Shown: positions 46,214-55,962 of the stretch, piece after piece | How positions within the stretch are numbered: the first letter of the stretch is position 1 | How the letters are laid out: every line of letters starts with the position of its first letter | Assembly (NCBI GenBank): GCA_030652255.1 | Contig: JAUSAZ010000140.1 | Coordinates: 1 to 64,000 of the forward strand | Direction: 5' to 3' | DNA from: Myxococcales bacterium | GTDB lineage: Bacteria; Myxococcota_A; Polyangia; Polyangiales; Ga0077539 | Length of the DNA: 64,000 nt | Made by a program: the position numbers and the translations under genes | The notes under the pieces: model-generated | What the model was told of the DNA's origin: nothing | The model's input: the letters and a program-made list of their open reading frames with translations, nothing else | Databases searched by the model: none

Positions 46214-48310
46214 ATGAAGACTCCTCGGAGCATCCAGGGTGGGCGCGCGTTCATCGGCGCGCGGTGCGCTGCGGTGCTGTCGGCCATCGCCGCGTGCTCG
46301 CCGGTGAACATCGCGCTCCTGGATGCCGCCCGCGCGGACGCTCCCGTCGCGGACGCGCCCGCTGCGGACGCTCCGGTCACGGTCGACGCCGGCGCTGACG
46401 TGATCGTCCCGATGGTCGACGTCCCGGCGCCCATCGACGTCCCGGCGCCCATCGATGTGCCCGCGCCCATCGACGTGCCCGCGCGCCCCGACGTGGGGGT
46501 CGACGTGCCCTGCGCGGCGGGGTCGACCCGCTGCGGCGCTGCGTGCGTGAGCACCGCGACCGACCTCGCCCACTGCGGCGCCTGCGGTCGCGCCTGCGCC
46601 CCCGCCCACGCGGCGGCGGTGTGCGCGGCCGGGGCGTGCCAGGTCGGCCGCTGCGACACCGGGTACGTCGACTGCGACGGCGACGCGGCCAACGGCTGCG
46701 AGGCGATGCCCACGAGCGACGCGCGCAACTGCGGCGGCTGCGGCATCGCCTGCGGCGGGGCGGCGACCTGCGTGGCGGGCGCGTGCGTGTGCGCCGGCGT
46801 GACGTGCGCCGGGCGCTGCGCCGACCTGGCGACGGACCGCGCGAACTGCGGCGCGTGCGGCTACGCGTGCGCGCCGGGCGTGGCGTGCGCGTCGGCCCGC
46901 TGCGGGTCGATGGCCTGCGCGCCGGGGCTCACGGAGTGCGGCGGGCGATGCGTCGACGCGGCGAACGACGAGGCCCACTGCGGCGCCTGCGGGCGCGTGT
47001 GCGGCGCGGGCACGACGTGCGTGCGCGGGGCCTGCGGGGCGACCCCGTGGTTCCAGCAGTACGGCGGATCGGGCGACGACGCCGTGAGCGCGCTGGCCCG
47101 CGACCCGGCGGGCAACCTGCTCGCGGGGGGATCGTTCGCGTCGTCGATCACCCTCGGGCCGATGACCCACACGGGCGCGGCGCGGGGGTGGATCGCGAAG
47201 TACTCGCCGGACGGCACCGTGCTCTGGTCGGCGGCGCTCGGCGGCGCGGTGTGGTCCGTCGCCGCCGACGCGGCGGGCAACGTCTACGCCGTGGGCTCCT
47301 TCAGCGGCACCACCACCATCGGCGGGCGCATGCTCGGGTCGGCGGGCAGCACCGACTGGTTCGCGGCGAGCTACACGCCCCTCGGGGCGCTCCGCTGGGC
47401 GGTGCGTCACGGCGGCACCGGGAGCGACAGCGCGCAGCGGGTGTCGGTCGACGCCGCGGGCCGGGTATGGGTGGCGGGCTACTTCTCCGGGACGACGGTC
47501 TTCGACGGGCGCTCGCTGCCGTCGCGCGGTGCCAACGACATGTTCGTGGCGCAGCTTGGCGCGGCGGACGGCTCGGCGCAGAACGTCGTGAGCTTCGGCG
47601 GCGCCGCGTCCGACTACATGGGCGGCCTCGCGGCCGAGCCCGGCGACGGGGCGACGGTGCTCATCGGCTTCGGCACCCGGCTCTTCGTGGGGTCGACGGA
47701 GATCATGGGCACCGCGGTCGCCGGGGCGATCCTGCGCTTCGGGCCCGACCTCTCGCTGCGGTGGAACACCGTCCTGCGCGGCGCCTCGAACGTCAACGTG
47801 AGCGACCTGGCGCGCGACGCCTCGGGCAACCTCTACGCGGCGGGCGAGTTCGCCGCGGGGCCGCTGCGGGTCGGCGCCGGGAGCTTCGGCGGGAGCTACT
47901 ACAACGGCTTCGTGGTGAGCGTCGACGCGGCGGGCGCGTTCCGCTGGGGCGCCGAGGCGGTCGGCAACCCGGGCACGACCGGCCACGAGGGCGTCGACGC
48001 GCTCAGCGTCGGCCCCGACGGGACGCTCTTCGCCATCGGGTACACCGACTCGACGGTGTTCAGCATCGGCGGTCGGTCGGTGCCCACGGCGGGCGGACGC
48101 GCCAACTGGCTCGCGGCCTTCAGCGCGTCGGGCGCGGTGACCTCGGCGCGGCTGCACGCCACGGGGCTGTCCATCTACGAGCAGACCGTCTCGGCGGGCA
48201 CCAACGACGTGGTCATCGGCGGCAAGATGGTCGGCACCGGGATCATCGAGGGCAACGCCGTCGCGCGGACCACGGGCGGCGACGCCTTCCTCTCCCGGTC
48301 GCCTCGTTGA
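46214..48310 (+). CDS. Cys-rich lipoprotein with C-terminal beta-propeller-like repeats
   Basis: Lipobox LSAIAAC; IDVPAP repeats; HCGACGRAC / NCGGCGIAC modules; repeated DAAGNVYAVGSFSGT-type segments. Confidence 0.8.
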   Translation: MKTPRSIQGGRAFIGARCAAVLSAIAACSPVNIALLDAARADAPVADAPAADAPVTVDAGADVIVPMVDVPAPIDVPAPIDVPAPIDVPARPDVGVDVPCAAGSTRCGAACVSTATDLAHCGACGRACAPAHAAAVCAAGACQVGRCDTGYVDCDGDAANGCEAMPTSDARNCGGCGIACGGAATCVAGACVCAGVTCAGRCADLATDRANCGACGYACAPGVACASARCGSMACAPGLTECGGRCVDAANDEAHCGACGRVCGAGTTCVRGACGATPWFQQYGGSGDDAVSALARDPAGNLLAGGSFASSITLGPMTHTGAARGWIAKYSPDGTVLWSAALGGAVWSVAADAAGNVYAVGSFSGTTTIGGRMLGSAGSTDWFAASYTPLGALRWAVRHGGTGSDSAQRVSVDAAGRVWVAGYFSGTTVFDGRSLPSRGANDMFVAQLGAADGSAQNVVSFGGAASDYMGGLAAEPGDGATVLIGFGTRLFVGSTEIMGTAVAGAILRFGPDLSLRWNTVLRGASNVNVSDLARDASGNLYAAGEFAAGPLRVGAGSFGGSYYNGFVVSVDAAGAFRWGAEAVGNPGTTGHEGVDALSVGPDGTLFAIGYTDSTVFSIGGRSVPTAGGRANWLAAFSASGAVTSARLHATGLSIYEQTVSAGTNDVVIGGKMVGTGIIEGNAVARTTGGDAFLSRSPR

Positions 48311-48330
48311 AGTTACATGGTGCCTGCCCG

Positions 48331-49563
48331 ATGGACGCGATCGAGATGCTGAAGCGCGTCCAGCCGATGACCGCAGGGGGCGCCGGGCCTGGGGCAGCCC
48401 TCGTCGCCGCGCTGGCGCTGCTCGCGGGCTGCGGTGACGCCGCGCCGCCGGATCGTCCGCCCGGCGGGGCGCCGCAGCGCTCGCTGGTCACGAGCACCGC
48501 GCCGTCGCGGGTGCTGGCCATCGGGTCGAACTACATCTCCGGCACGGCGTGGTCGGTGGCGCCGGACGGCACGTCGCGGCCGCTGCCGCTCGGCGCGACG
48601 GGCGACACGGTGGTGCGCTCGCTGGGCGAGGTGATCGCGGTGCTCAACCGCGACCCCAGCCAGGCGGACAACCTCACGCTGCTCGAAGAGCGCGCGGGCG
48701 CCATGGTGCTGGTGAGCCAGGTCGACCTGCGGATGCCCTCCGAGCGCGACGCGTACCGCACGGCCAACCCCCACGACGTCATCGCCCTCGACGCGGGCGC
48801 GCTGCTGGTGGCGCGCTACAACGTGCCCGGGCTCGCGGTGGTCGACGTGGCGCGGGCGGAGGTGGTGCGCACCGTCGACCTCGCGCCGTACCGCGGCGCG
48901 GCGCGGCTGCCCAACCCCGACGCGTTCTACCGGGTGGGCGATCGCATCTACGTGACGCTCCAGCGCCTCGACGACGTGATCAATCCCACGCAGCGGGGGA
49001 TGCTGGTGCAGCTCGACGCCCGCACCCTGGCGGTCACGGCGACGCTCGAGCTCCCGCTGGTGAACCCCGTCGGGGCGATGGTCCCGGTGCGCGAGGGGGT
49101 GGTGCGCCTGGCCATGATCGGGAGCTACGCCGTGGTGGGCGACGGCGGGGTGCTGGAGCTCGACCTGCGCGGTGAGGCGCCGACGGCGGAGGTGATCGTG
49201 CGCGACGCCGACCTGCCCGCGGAGGTGCGCGGCAACATCGACGGGCTCGCGGTCATCGACGACGACACGATGGTGCTGAAGGTGGTGGGCGAGCGGCGGC
49301 CGGGGCGGGACATCGACGTGCTGCGGGTGCTGCGCTACGAGCGCCGGGCGCGGACGGCGCGGGTGCTGGTGCAGCGCGGGGTGTGGAGCGGGGCGGCGCC
49401 GGTGGTGCTGGGCGACACGGTGTACGTGGGCGACCCGGGGGAGGGCGCCGGGCACGCGGGGGCGGGGGTGCGGCGGTACACCCTGGCGGGCGACGCCCGG
49501 GGCGCGGCGGCGGCGGCGGTGGGGGTGGAGATGTTCCCCTACGACCTGCACGCGGCGCCGTAG
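48331..49563 (+). CDS. Predicted lipoprotein, beta-propeller-like
   Basis: Lipobox LALLAGCG; repeats of sheet-like segments; no catalytic motif. Confidence 0.65.
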   Translation: MDAIEMLKRVQPMTAGGAGPGAALVAALALLAGCGDAAPPDRPPGGAPQRSLVTSTAPSRVLAIGSNYISGTAWSVAPDGTSRPLPLGATGDTVVRSLGEVIAVLNRDPSQADNLTLLEERAGAMVLVSQVDLRMPSERDAYRTANPHDVIALDAGALLVARYNVPGLAVVDVARAEVVRTVDLAPYRGAARLPNPDAFYRVGDRIYVTLQRLDDVINPTQRGMLVQLDARTLAVTATLELPLVNPVGAMVPVREGVVRLAMIGSYAVVGDGGVLELDLRGEAPTAEVIVRDADLPAEVRGNIDGLAVIDDDTMVLKVVGERRPGRDIDVLRVLRYERRARTARVLVQRGVWSGAAPVVLGDTVYVGDPGEGAGHAGAGVRRYTLAGDARGAAAAAVGVEMFPYDLHAAP

Positions 49564-49597
49564 GGGCACGGGCGGGCGTGATAGCGTTCGCGCCCCG

Positions 49598-52231
49598 ATG
49601 AGCAACACCACCCGCAGCTGGAAACTCGATGGGTACGGGCCGGACGCGAAGGCCGCCCTCGCTGGGGCGCAGAGCCTCGCCGACGAGCGAGCGCACGCCG
49701 AGGTCGAGACGCTACACCTCCTCTATCGGCTGCTCGACCGCGACCCGCTGGTGCAGCGCGCGTTCGAGCTCTCGGGGGTCGACCCGGGCGACCTGATGTT
49801 CGAGGTCGAGGCGGTGCTGCGGAAGATTCCGCAGGTGCCGGGTGCGGTGGCGTTCCTGTCGCCGCGGCTGCTGGGGCTCACCACGCGGGCGGAGTCCGAG
49901 GCGTCGCGGGACGCGAGCCCGGTGCGGGTGCGCCACCTGCTCATCGCGATCGTCAACGAGGTCACCGGGCTCACCGGGGCCGTGCTGCGGGCGCTCGACG
50001 TCGACGAGCCCAAGGTGCGCGCCGCGCTCAAGACCCTGCCCGACTCGATGGCGTCGACGGACGCCGTGGTGGGCCCGAGCGTGCCGACGCCGGGCGGGGG
50101 CGGCGGGTCGGGCGGCGGGGCCACGGGCGACGTGCTCGCCAAGTACACCCGCGACCTCATCGCCGAGGCCGCCAAGGACCGCTTCGACCCCATCGTCGGC
50201 CGCGACGTCGAGCTGCGGCGGCTGCTCCAGGTGATCGCGCGGAGGCAGAAGAACTCCCCCGTCCTCGTCGGCGAGGCGGGCGTCGGCAAGCGGGCCATCG
50301 TGTACGCGCTGGCGGCGCGGCTGGCGCGCGGTGACGTCCCGGCGCCGCTGCGCAAGAAGCGGCTGATGCAGCTCGACCTGGGGCTGCTGGTGGCGGGCGC
50401 GCGGCTGCGCGGCGAGATGGAAGACCGGCTGCGCGCGGTGCTGGCGGCGGCGAGCGCGCTCGACGGCGAGGTGATCCTCTTCGTCGACGAGCTGCACAAC
50501 CTGTTCAACAACCCGGGCGGCGGCGGCGGGCCGGCGGACCTGCTCAAGCCGGCGCTCGGACGCGGCGAGGTGCAGATCATCGGCACCACCACCCCGGGGG
50601 CCTTCAAGAAGACCTTCGAGGCCGACGCGGCGCTCTCGCGGCTCTTCGCGATGCTGGCCGTCGAGGCGCCGACGGAGGTGCAGGCCATCGCGATGTGCCG
50701 CGGCATCGTGGAGCGCTACGAGGTGCATCACGGCGTGCGCATCAACGACCCCGCGGTGGTGGCCGCGGTGAAGCTCGGCAAGCGCTACCTCGGCGGCCGC
50801 GAGCTGCCCGACTCGGCCATCGACCTCATCGACGAGGCCGCGGCGCAGTGCCGCCTCGCGCTCGACGCGGGCCCGCCGGAGCTCGACTCGCTCTCGCGGC
50901 TGCAGAGCGCGCTCGAGGCCCAGCACCGCTCGCTGGTGGACGAGGAGGACGGTCCCTCGGTGGAGGTGCGCAAGGTGGTCGAGGCCGAGCTCGCGGACAC
51001 GCGCGCGAAGCTGGAGGTGCTGCGCCCGAAGTGGGACCGGCAGCGCGACGTGATCGCGGCGATGCGGGCGGCGAAGGCGAAGATCCTGACGCTGCGGGCC
51101 GAGCGCGACAAGGCGGCGACGGCGGGCGACACGGCGGCGGCGTCGCGGCTGGCGACCAACGAGCTGCCCGCGGCGGAGAAGACCCTGGCGGAGGCGGAGG
51201 TGGCGCTCGCGAAGGAGGGCGAGCTGCTCTCCAAGCTGAGCGTAGACGAGCACGGCATCGCCGGGGTGGTGGAGCAGTGGACCGGCGTGCCGGTGAGCAA
51301 GATGCTCGCGAGCGAGACCGAGAAGCTGCTGGCCATGGAGGACCACATCCGAAGCCGGGTGGTGGGTCAGGACGAGGCGCTGCGGCTCATCGCCAAGGCC
51401 GTGCGCCGGGGGAGGGTAGGGCTGCGCGACCCGGGGCGCCCCATCGGGAGCTTCCTGTGCCTCGGGCCCACGGGCGTCGGGAAGACCGAGCTGGCCAAGG
51501 CGCTGGCGGAGTTCCTGTTCGACGACGAGGCGGCGATGGTGCGCCTCGACATGAGCGAGTTCATGGAGAAGGGCTCGGTGTGGCGGCTCATCGGCTCGCC
51601 CACGGGCTTCGTCGACAGCGAGTCGGGGGGCATGCTGACCGAGGCGATCCGTCGGCGACCCTTCTCGGTGGTGCTCTTCGACGAGGTGGAGAAGGCCCAC
51701 CCCGACACCTTCAACATCCTGCTCCAGGTGCTCGATGACGGACGGTTGAGCGACAACCGCGGTCAGCTCGCGAACTTCAGCGACACGGTCATCGTGATGA
51801 CCAGCAACATCGGGGCGCCGAGGATCCTCGAGGCGACCGAGGAGGGCACCTCGGACGAGGCGCTGCGCGAGGAGATCCAGGGGGAGCTGAAGAAGCACTT
51901 CCGGCCGGAGTTTCTCAACCGCATCGACGACGTGCTGATCTTCGACCGGCTGAGCAAGGTGGCCCTGCGCGGCATCGTCGACATCCAGCTGAAGCGCCTG
52001 GCGAGGCTGTTGAAGGAGAACCAGATCGGCCTGGAGGTGACCAACCCCGCGCGCGACCTCCTGACCGACCTCGGCTACGACCCGGCCTACGGGGCGCGGC
52101 CCCTGAAGCGGGTGATCCTGAAGCAGCTGCAAGACCCGCTGGCCGAGGAGCTGCTGCGCGGCGGCTACAAGCCCAGGGACACGGTGCGGGTGGACGTCGG
52201 CGACGCGGGCTTCTCCTTCACGAAGGTGTAG
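49598..52231 (+). CDS. tssH: Type VI secretion AAA+ ATPase TssH (ClpV), degenerate first Walker A
   Basis: Clp N-domain and two AAA+ domains: VGEAGVGKRAIVYALA (GKR, not GKT) and LGPTGVGKTELAKALAEFLF; located with tss genes. Confidence 0.93.
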   Translation: MSNTTRSWKLDGYGPDAKAALAGAQSLADERAHAEVETLHLLYRLLDRDPLVQRAFELSGVDPGDLMFEVEAVLRKIPQVPGAVAFLSPRLLGLTTRAESEASRDASPVRVRHLLIAIVNEVTGLTGAVLRALDVDEPKVRAALKTLPDSMASTDAVVGPSVPTPGGGGGSGGGATGDVLAKYTRDLIAEAAKDRFDPIVGRDVELRRLLQVIARRQKNSPVLVGEAGVGKRAIVYALAARLARGDVPAPLRKKRLMQLDLGLLVAGARLRGEMEDRLRAVLAAASALDGEVILFVDELHNLFNNPGGGGGPADLLKPALGRGEVQIIGTTTPGAFKKTFEADAALSRLFAMLAVEAPTEVQAIAMCRGIVERYEVHHGVRINDPAVVAAVKLGKRYLGGRELPDSAIDLIDEAAAQCRLALDAGPPELDSLSRLQSALEAQHRSLVDEEDGPSVEVRKVVEAELADTRAKLEVLRPKWDRQRDVIAAMRAAKAKILTLRAERDKAATAGDTAAASRLATNELPAAEKTLAEAEVALAKEGELLSKLSVDEHGIAGVVEQWTGVPVSKMLASETEKLLAMEDHIRSRVVGQDEALRLIAKAVRRGRVGLRDPGRPIGSFLCLGPTGVGKTELAKALAEFLFDDEAAMVRLDMSEFMEKGSVWRLIGSPTGFVDSESGGMLTEAIRRRPFSVVLFDEVEKAHPDTFNILLQVLDDGRLSDNRGQLANFSDTVIVMTSNIGAPRILEATEEGTSDEALREEIQGELKKHFRPEFLNRIDDVLIFDRLSKVALRGIVDIQLKRLARLLKENQIGLEVTNPARDLLTDLGYDPAYGARPLKRVILKQLQDPLAEELLRGGYKPRDTVRVDVGDAGFSFTKV

Positions 52232-52256
52232 CGAGAGGGGGCGTGGGCCTGCGTGG

Positions 52257-52660
52257 TCAGGCGCCCCGCAGCCACGCCGCGAGGGCGGGTGCGTCGAGCG
52301 TGGCGAGCGCGTGGCCTACGTCGACGGGGCCGTCCGTGTCGAGGCGCCGCACGAGAGCGTCGCGCTCGGCGTCGGTGATCGCGCGGGAGAGGGTGAGCTC
52401 GGTGACGCGCACCAGCGCGGGGAGCAGGGCGTGGGTGGCCCGTTGCTGACCCTCCTGCTGGCCCTCCATCCGCCCCTCCATCCGCCCCTCCTCCAGGCCC
52501 AGGGCATGCTGGGTACGCAGGTACTCTTCGGCTTCCGTGAGATCGAGCATGACCGCCTCCGTGAGAGCGACGCCGCGACGCCGCGCGGCGAGAAGCAACT
52601 GTACCACCGTCGTGTAGAGCTTTTTGCCGCGCGGCACCTGACCGTAGCGCTCGCGCAGTG
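52257..52660 (-). pseudogene. C-terminal remnant of a Rpn-like (PD-(D/E)XK transposase/nuclease-type) protein
   Basis: YGQVPRGKKLYTTVVQLLLAARRRGVALTEAVMLDLTEAEEYLRTQHALGLEEGRMEGRMEGQQEGQQ resembles only the C-terminal tail of such proteins; no nuclease domain upstream. Confidence 0.45.
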
Positions 52661-52726
52661 AGCGGAGCGCCGGCGGGGGTGGCGGTCTCCGTGCAACGCC
52701 TTCCCGGTGGTAGCTTGCGCGCGACC

Positions 52727-53308
52727 ATGAGGATGAAGCCACTGCCGCGCGGAGCGTCGCTCCGCGTCGCTGCGACGGTGCTGTTGGGGATCGCCGGGTG
52801 TGGGGTCGCGCACGCACAACCGCGACGGGACGCGGGGACACGGCGTGATGCTGGCGTGACGGCAAGGACGGACGCGGGCGTGGCGACGGCGCGACGCGAC
52901 GCGGGCGTAGCGACGGTGCGGCGAGACGCGGGCGTGGCGACGGCGCGACGGGACGCGGGCGTAGCGACGGCGCGACGGGACGCAGGCGTCGACGTGCCGG
53001 TGCTGCCGGCGACGCATGGGCGCATCGAGCCCCGCGCGGCGCAGCAGGTGCTGGCGACGCGCGCGACCGAGGTGCGCAGGTGCTACGAGCAGGCGCTCGC
53101 GAGGGACGCGACGCTCCAGGGTGAGCTGACGGTGCGGCTGCGGGTGGAGCCCGACGGGCGGGTGTCGCAGACGGCGCTCAGCGGCGACGACGCGCTGCGC
53201 GGGGCGGGGCGGTGCATGGAGCAGGCGCTGCGGGGGCTGGTATTTCCGGCGCCGACGGGTGGCGCTGCGACGGTGACGGTGCCGTACGTGTTTCGCGCAG
53301 GGGAGTGA
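52727..53308 (+). CDS. Exported AgmX/TonB-like C-terminal domain protein with RRDAGVAT repeats
   Basis: RCYEQALARDATLQGELTVRLRVEPDGRVSQTALSGD...GRCMEQALRGLVFPAP; four 27-bp tandem repeats. Confidence 0.8.
   Translation: MRMKPLPRGASLRVAATVLLGIAGCGVAHAQPRRDAGTRRDAGVTARTDAGVATARRDAGVATVRRDAGVATARRDAGVATARRDAGVDVPVLPATHGRIEPRAAQQVLATRATEVRRCYEQALARDATLQGELTVRLRVEPDGRVSQTALSGDDALRGAGRCMEQALRGLVFPAPTGGAATVTVPYVFRAGE
52871..52978 (+). repeat. Four tandem 27-bp repeats coding (R)RDAGVAT(A/V)R
   Basis: gacgcgggcgtggcgacggcgcgacg- units at 52871, 52898, 52925, 52952. Confidence 0.9.
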
Positions 53309-53581
53309 GCGCGAACCCTCGTATCCCCAGCGAGGCGCCCACGCCACGCGCGACGTGAGCACGCCACGCCCGCTCGCCGCGCCACACTCCCCCGCGCGTC
53401 GCGATGCGCGCCATCCGCTGCGATTCACGGACTCCGCGTGTCGTGGCCCGCGCCGTGCGTAGGGACCTCTGCAGACCGCGCCGGGTGGCCGGCAGGCGCC
53501 GCATCACAGCGCCGCCACGCCGCCCGAGCGCCCGGTCTCGCGAAGTCGCTCGCTCTCTCCCCGATGCGAAAGGTCACTGCC

Positions 53582-53974
53582 ATGAAGCACTCCCTCCACA
53601 CGCTCGTCGCCGCGCTCCTCCTCGGCTCCCTCACCGGCTGCGGATCGCTGATGCTCCCGCCCGGCTACGTGGCCGCCAACGGTCACCCCGGCGCGGTCCA
53701 CGCCAACGCGGGCGCTGGCCTCTCGGGCGGCGCGTCGATGGGTCCGGACGAGGCGGCGCCGGAGAGCAACAACTGCATCACCGCGACGGCGTGCAACTAC
53801 GACTCGGACTGCCCCAACGGCGGTCACTGCAGCGGCTCGATGCGCCGCTGCTTCGACCCCGAGCCCGTCGCGTCGCGGCTGCTGACCTGCCACCTCAACA
53901 CCTGCCTCTGGGACACCGAGTGCCCTGCCGAGTGGTCGTGCAACAGCGCCACCCGCCACTGCCAGCTCCGCTGA
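53582..53974 (+). CDS. Small Cys-rich lipoprotein
   Basis: Lipobox LLGSLTGCG; CNYDSDCPNGGHCSGSMRRCF ... CHLNTCLWDTECPAEWSC. Confidence 0.75.
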   Translation: MKHSLHTLVAALLLGSLTGCGSLMLPPGYVAANGHPGAVHANAGAGLSGGASMGPDEAAPESNNCITATACNYDSDCPNGGHCSGSMRRCFDPEPVASRLLTCHLNTCLWDTECPAEWSCNSATRHCQLR

Positions 53975-54074
53975 GGCGCCGCCACCGCCGACCTGGCGCC
54001 TGCGCCGCGCCCCCTCCGTGACCCGCCCACTCCCATGCGCGCCCCGCCTTGCGGTATGAGCCTCCGCACCGCCC

Positions 54075-55955
54075 ATGAACGCCCGCTGGACCACCCTCGC
54101 GCTCACCGCCGCGCTCGCCGCCCTCGGCTGCGCGTCGGAGATCACCGCCGTCCCCCGCGCCGACGCCGCCGCGTCCGACATCGCTGCGCCCGATGTCACC
54201 GCTGCGCCCGATGTCATCGACGCACCCGACGCGCCCGATGTCGTCGACGCGCCCGACGTGCCCGTGGACGTGCCCGCCCCGCGCGACCTGCCCCCCGACG
54301 ACGTCGACCAGGCCTGCCCCAACAACGCCACCGACCGCTGCCTCTCCTTCCCGCCGGGTCCCTGCAGCGACCTCTCCGACGGCCGCGAGCGGGTCGTCTC
54401 CTTCGCGGGCTTCAACCAGGACCACGCCCCGAGCTGCGCGGGCGCCATGACCTCCGCGGGCCCCGACGCCGTGCTCCCGCTCATCATCACGCAGACCAGC
54501 GACGTGAACATCGCCGCCGCCCCGGGTCCCAGCGACGCCGTCGTGGTCGCGCTCCACGCCGCCGACCAGTGCGGCGACGCGCGCCAGGAGATCCTCTGCG
54601 TCAACGGCAGCAACGCCATCGGGGCCATCGCCACGGCGCGCGCCAGCTCGCTCCCGCCGGGGCGCTACACCATCACCGTGGCCACCGCGCGGGGCCTCGA
54701 CGTGCGGCTCCAGACGCAGGTCACCGCCGCGCGCCCGCGCCTCCCCGGCGACCTCTGCCCGGGCATCCCGGTGACCGCCGATGGTCCCGCGGTGAGCGTC
54801 GACACCAGCCGCTTCGCCACCTACTCCGACTACGGCACCACCTGCGGGTACTTCTCGACCCGCGCCCTCGGCTGGGCCGACGCGGTCTTCAGCTACACGC
54901 TCACCGAGGCACGCGACGTGCGCATCGACGTCGAGGGCAGCGCCGAGGAGGAGCTCTACCTCGAGGTGTCGCCCGTGTGTGGCTCGACCTCGCAGGCCGT
55001 CCCCGGCTGCGACTCCGGGATCCCCGTCGGCCGCACGCTCCGCAACCAGCGCCCGGGCACCTACTACTTCACCGTCGAGCACCATTTCGAGGTGCGCCCC
55101 GCCCACACCCTCACGGCCCGCGTCACCACCTCCGCCCCGACGCTCCCCGGTCCGAGCTCGCGCTGCCCCGGTGAGCCCATCGCCGCCGAGGCCGGGACCA
55201 GCTCCGCCGACGTCGACGTGCTCACCCCGGGCCCCACCCTCGCGTGCCTCCCCCGGCAGCGCGCGAGCGCCTTCTGGACCCTCACCGCCCCCGGCGGCGA
55301 CGGCGACCTCCTGCTCAACGTGGCGAGCTCGGCCCTGCGCGGCGACGCGGCGCTGCAGGTGCGCGACGCCTGCGAGGGTGAGCCCGGCTTCGGGTGCGTG
55401 GGCCCCGAAGACCGCACCGCGCGCTCGGTCTGGACGCGCCTCCAGGGCATCGAGGCGGGTCGTCGGCTGGTGGTGCACGGCGCCACCAACGCCTCGGGCG
55501 GCGCCCTGACGGCGCGGTGGTTCCGGGTGCCCGCGGCGACGCCGACGGAGGTGACCGGCAACGTGACCTGCGCGGCCGTGGCGCGCATCCCCCCGGAGGG
55601 CGGGGTGTTCACCGGCAGCACCGCGGACGCCACCGCCGTGGCGACGCCCCCGTGCGCGACGACCATGTCCGGCTGCGCGGGCGCGCGCGGCGTGCTCTAC
55701 CGCCTCGACCTCCCGGCGCGGCGTCGCGTGGTGGCCATCGAGCGCAGCGGCGACTTCGACACCCTGCTCTCCCTCAGCGGCGGAATGAACTGCCCCGGGC
55801 GCAGCTTCGGGGCGATCTGCAACGACGACTGGTACAGCACCGACTCGCAGGTGGAGGGCGTGCTCGAGCCCGGCACCTACTGGATCTTCGTGGGCGGCTG
55901 CGGCGCCACGCAGACCGGGCGCTACACCCTCGAGGTGTCGGTGCTCCCGCCGTAG
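54075..55955 (+). CDS. Predicted lipoprotein with repeated pre-peptidase-like modules
   Basis: Lipobox AALGCAS; Asp/Pro-rich linker; RTLRNQRPGTYYFTVE / VLEPGTYWIFVGG-type modules. Confidence 0.7.
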   Translation: MNARWTTLALTAALAALGCASEITAVPRADAAASDIAAPDVTAAPDVIDAPDAPDVVDAPDVPVDVPAPRDLPPDDVDQACPNNATDRCLSFPPGPCSDLSDGRERVVSFAGFNQDHAPSCAGAMTSAGPDAVLPLIITQTSDVNIAAAPGPSDAVVVALHAADQCGDARQEILCVNGSNAIGAIATARASSLPPGRYTITVATARGLDVRLQTQVTAARPRLPGDLCPGIPVTADGPAVSVDTSRFATYSDYGTTCGYFSTRALGWADAVFSYTLTEARDVRIDVEGSAEEELYLEVSPVCGSTSQAVPGCDSGIPVGRTLRNQRPGTYYFTVEHHFEVRPAHTLTARVTTSAPTLPGPSSRCPGEPIAAEAGTSSADVDVLTPGPTLACLPRQRASAFWTLTAPGGDGDLLLNVASSALRGDAALQVRDACEGEPGFGCVGPEDRTARSVWTRLQGIEAGRRLVVHGATNASGGALTARWFRVPAATPTEVTGNVTCAAVARIPPEGGVFTGSTADATAVATPPCATTMSGCAGARGVLYRLDLPARRRVVAIERSGDFDTLLSLSGGMNCPGRSFGAICNDDWYSTDSQVEGVLEPGTYWIFVGGCGATQTGRYTLEVSVLPP

Positions 55956-55962
55956 TCCGGCG

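Noticed and set aside
44150-49598. Effector/immunity cargo between tssC and clpV
   Set aside because: Products are a DUF985 cupin, PemK-like toxin, GST and two Sec-type lipoproteins; none carries a recognisable T6SS adaptor or effector (PAAR, MIX, FIX) motif, so no effector claim is made.
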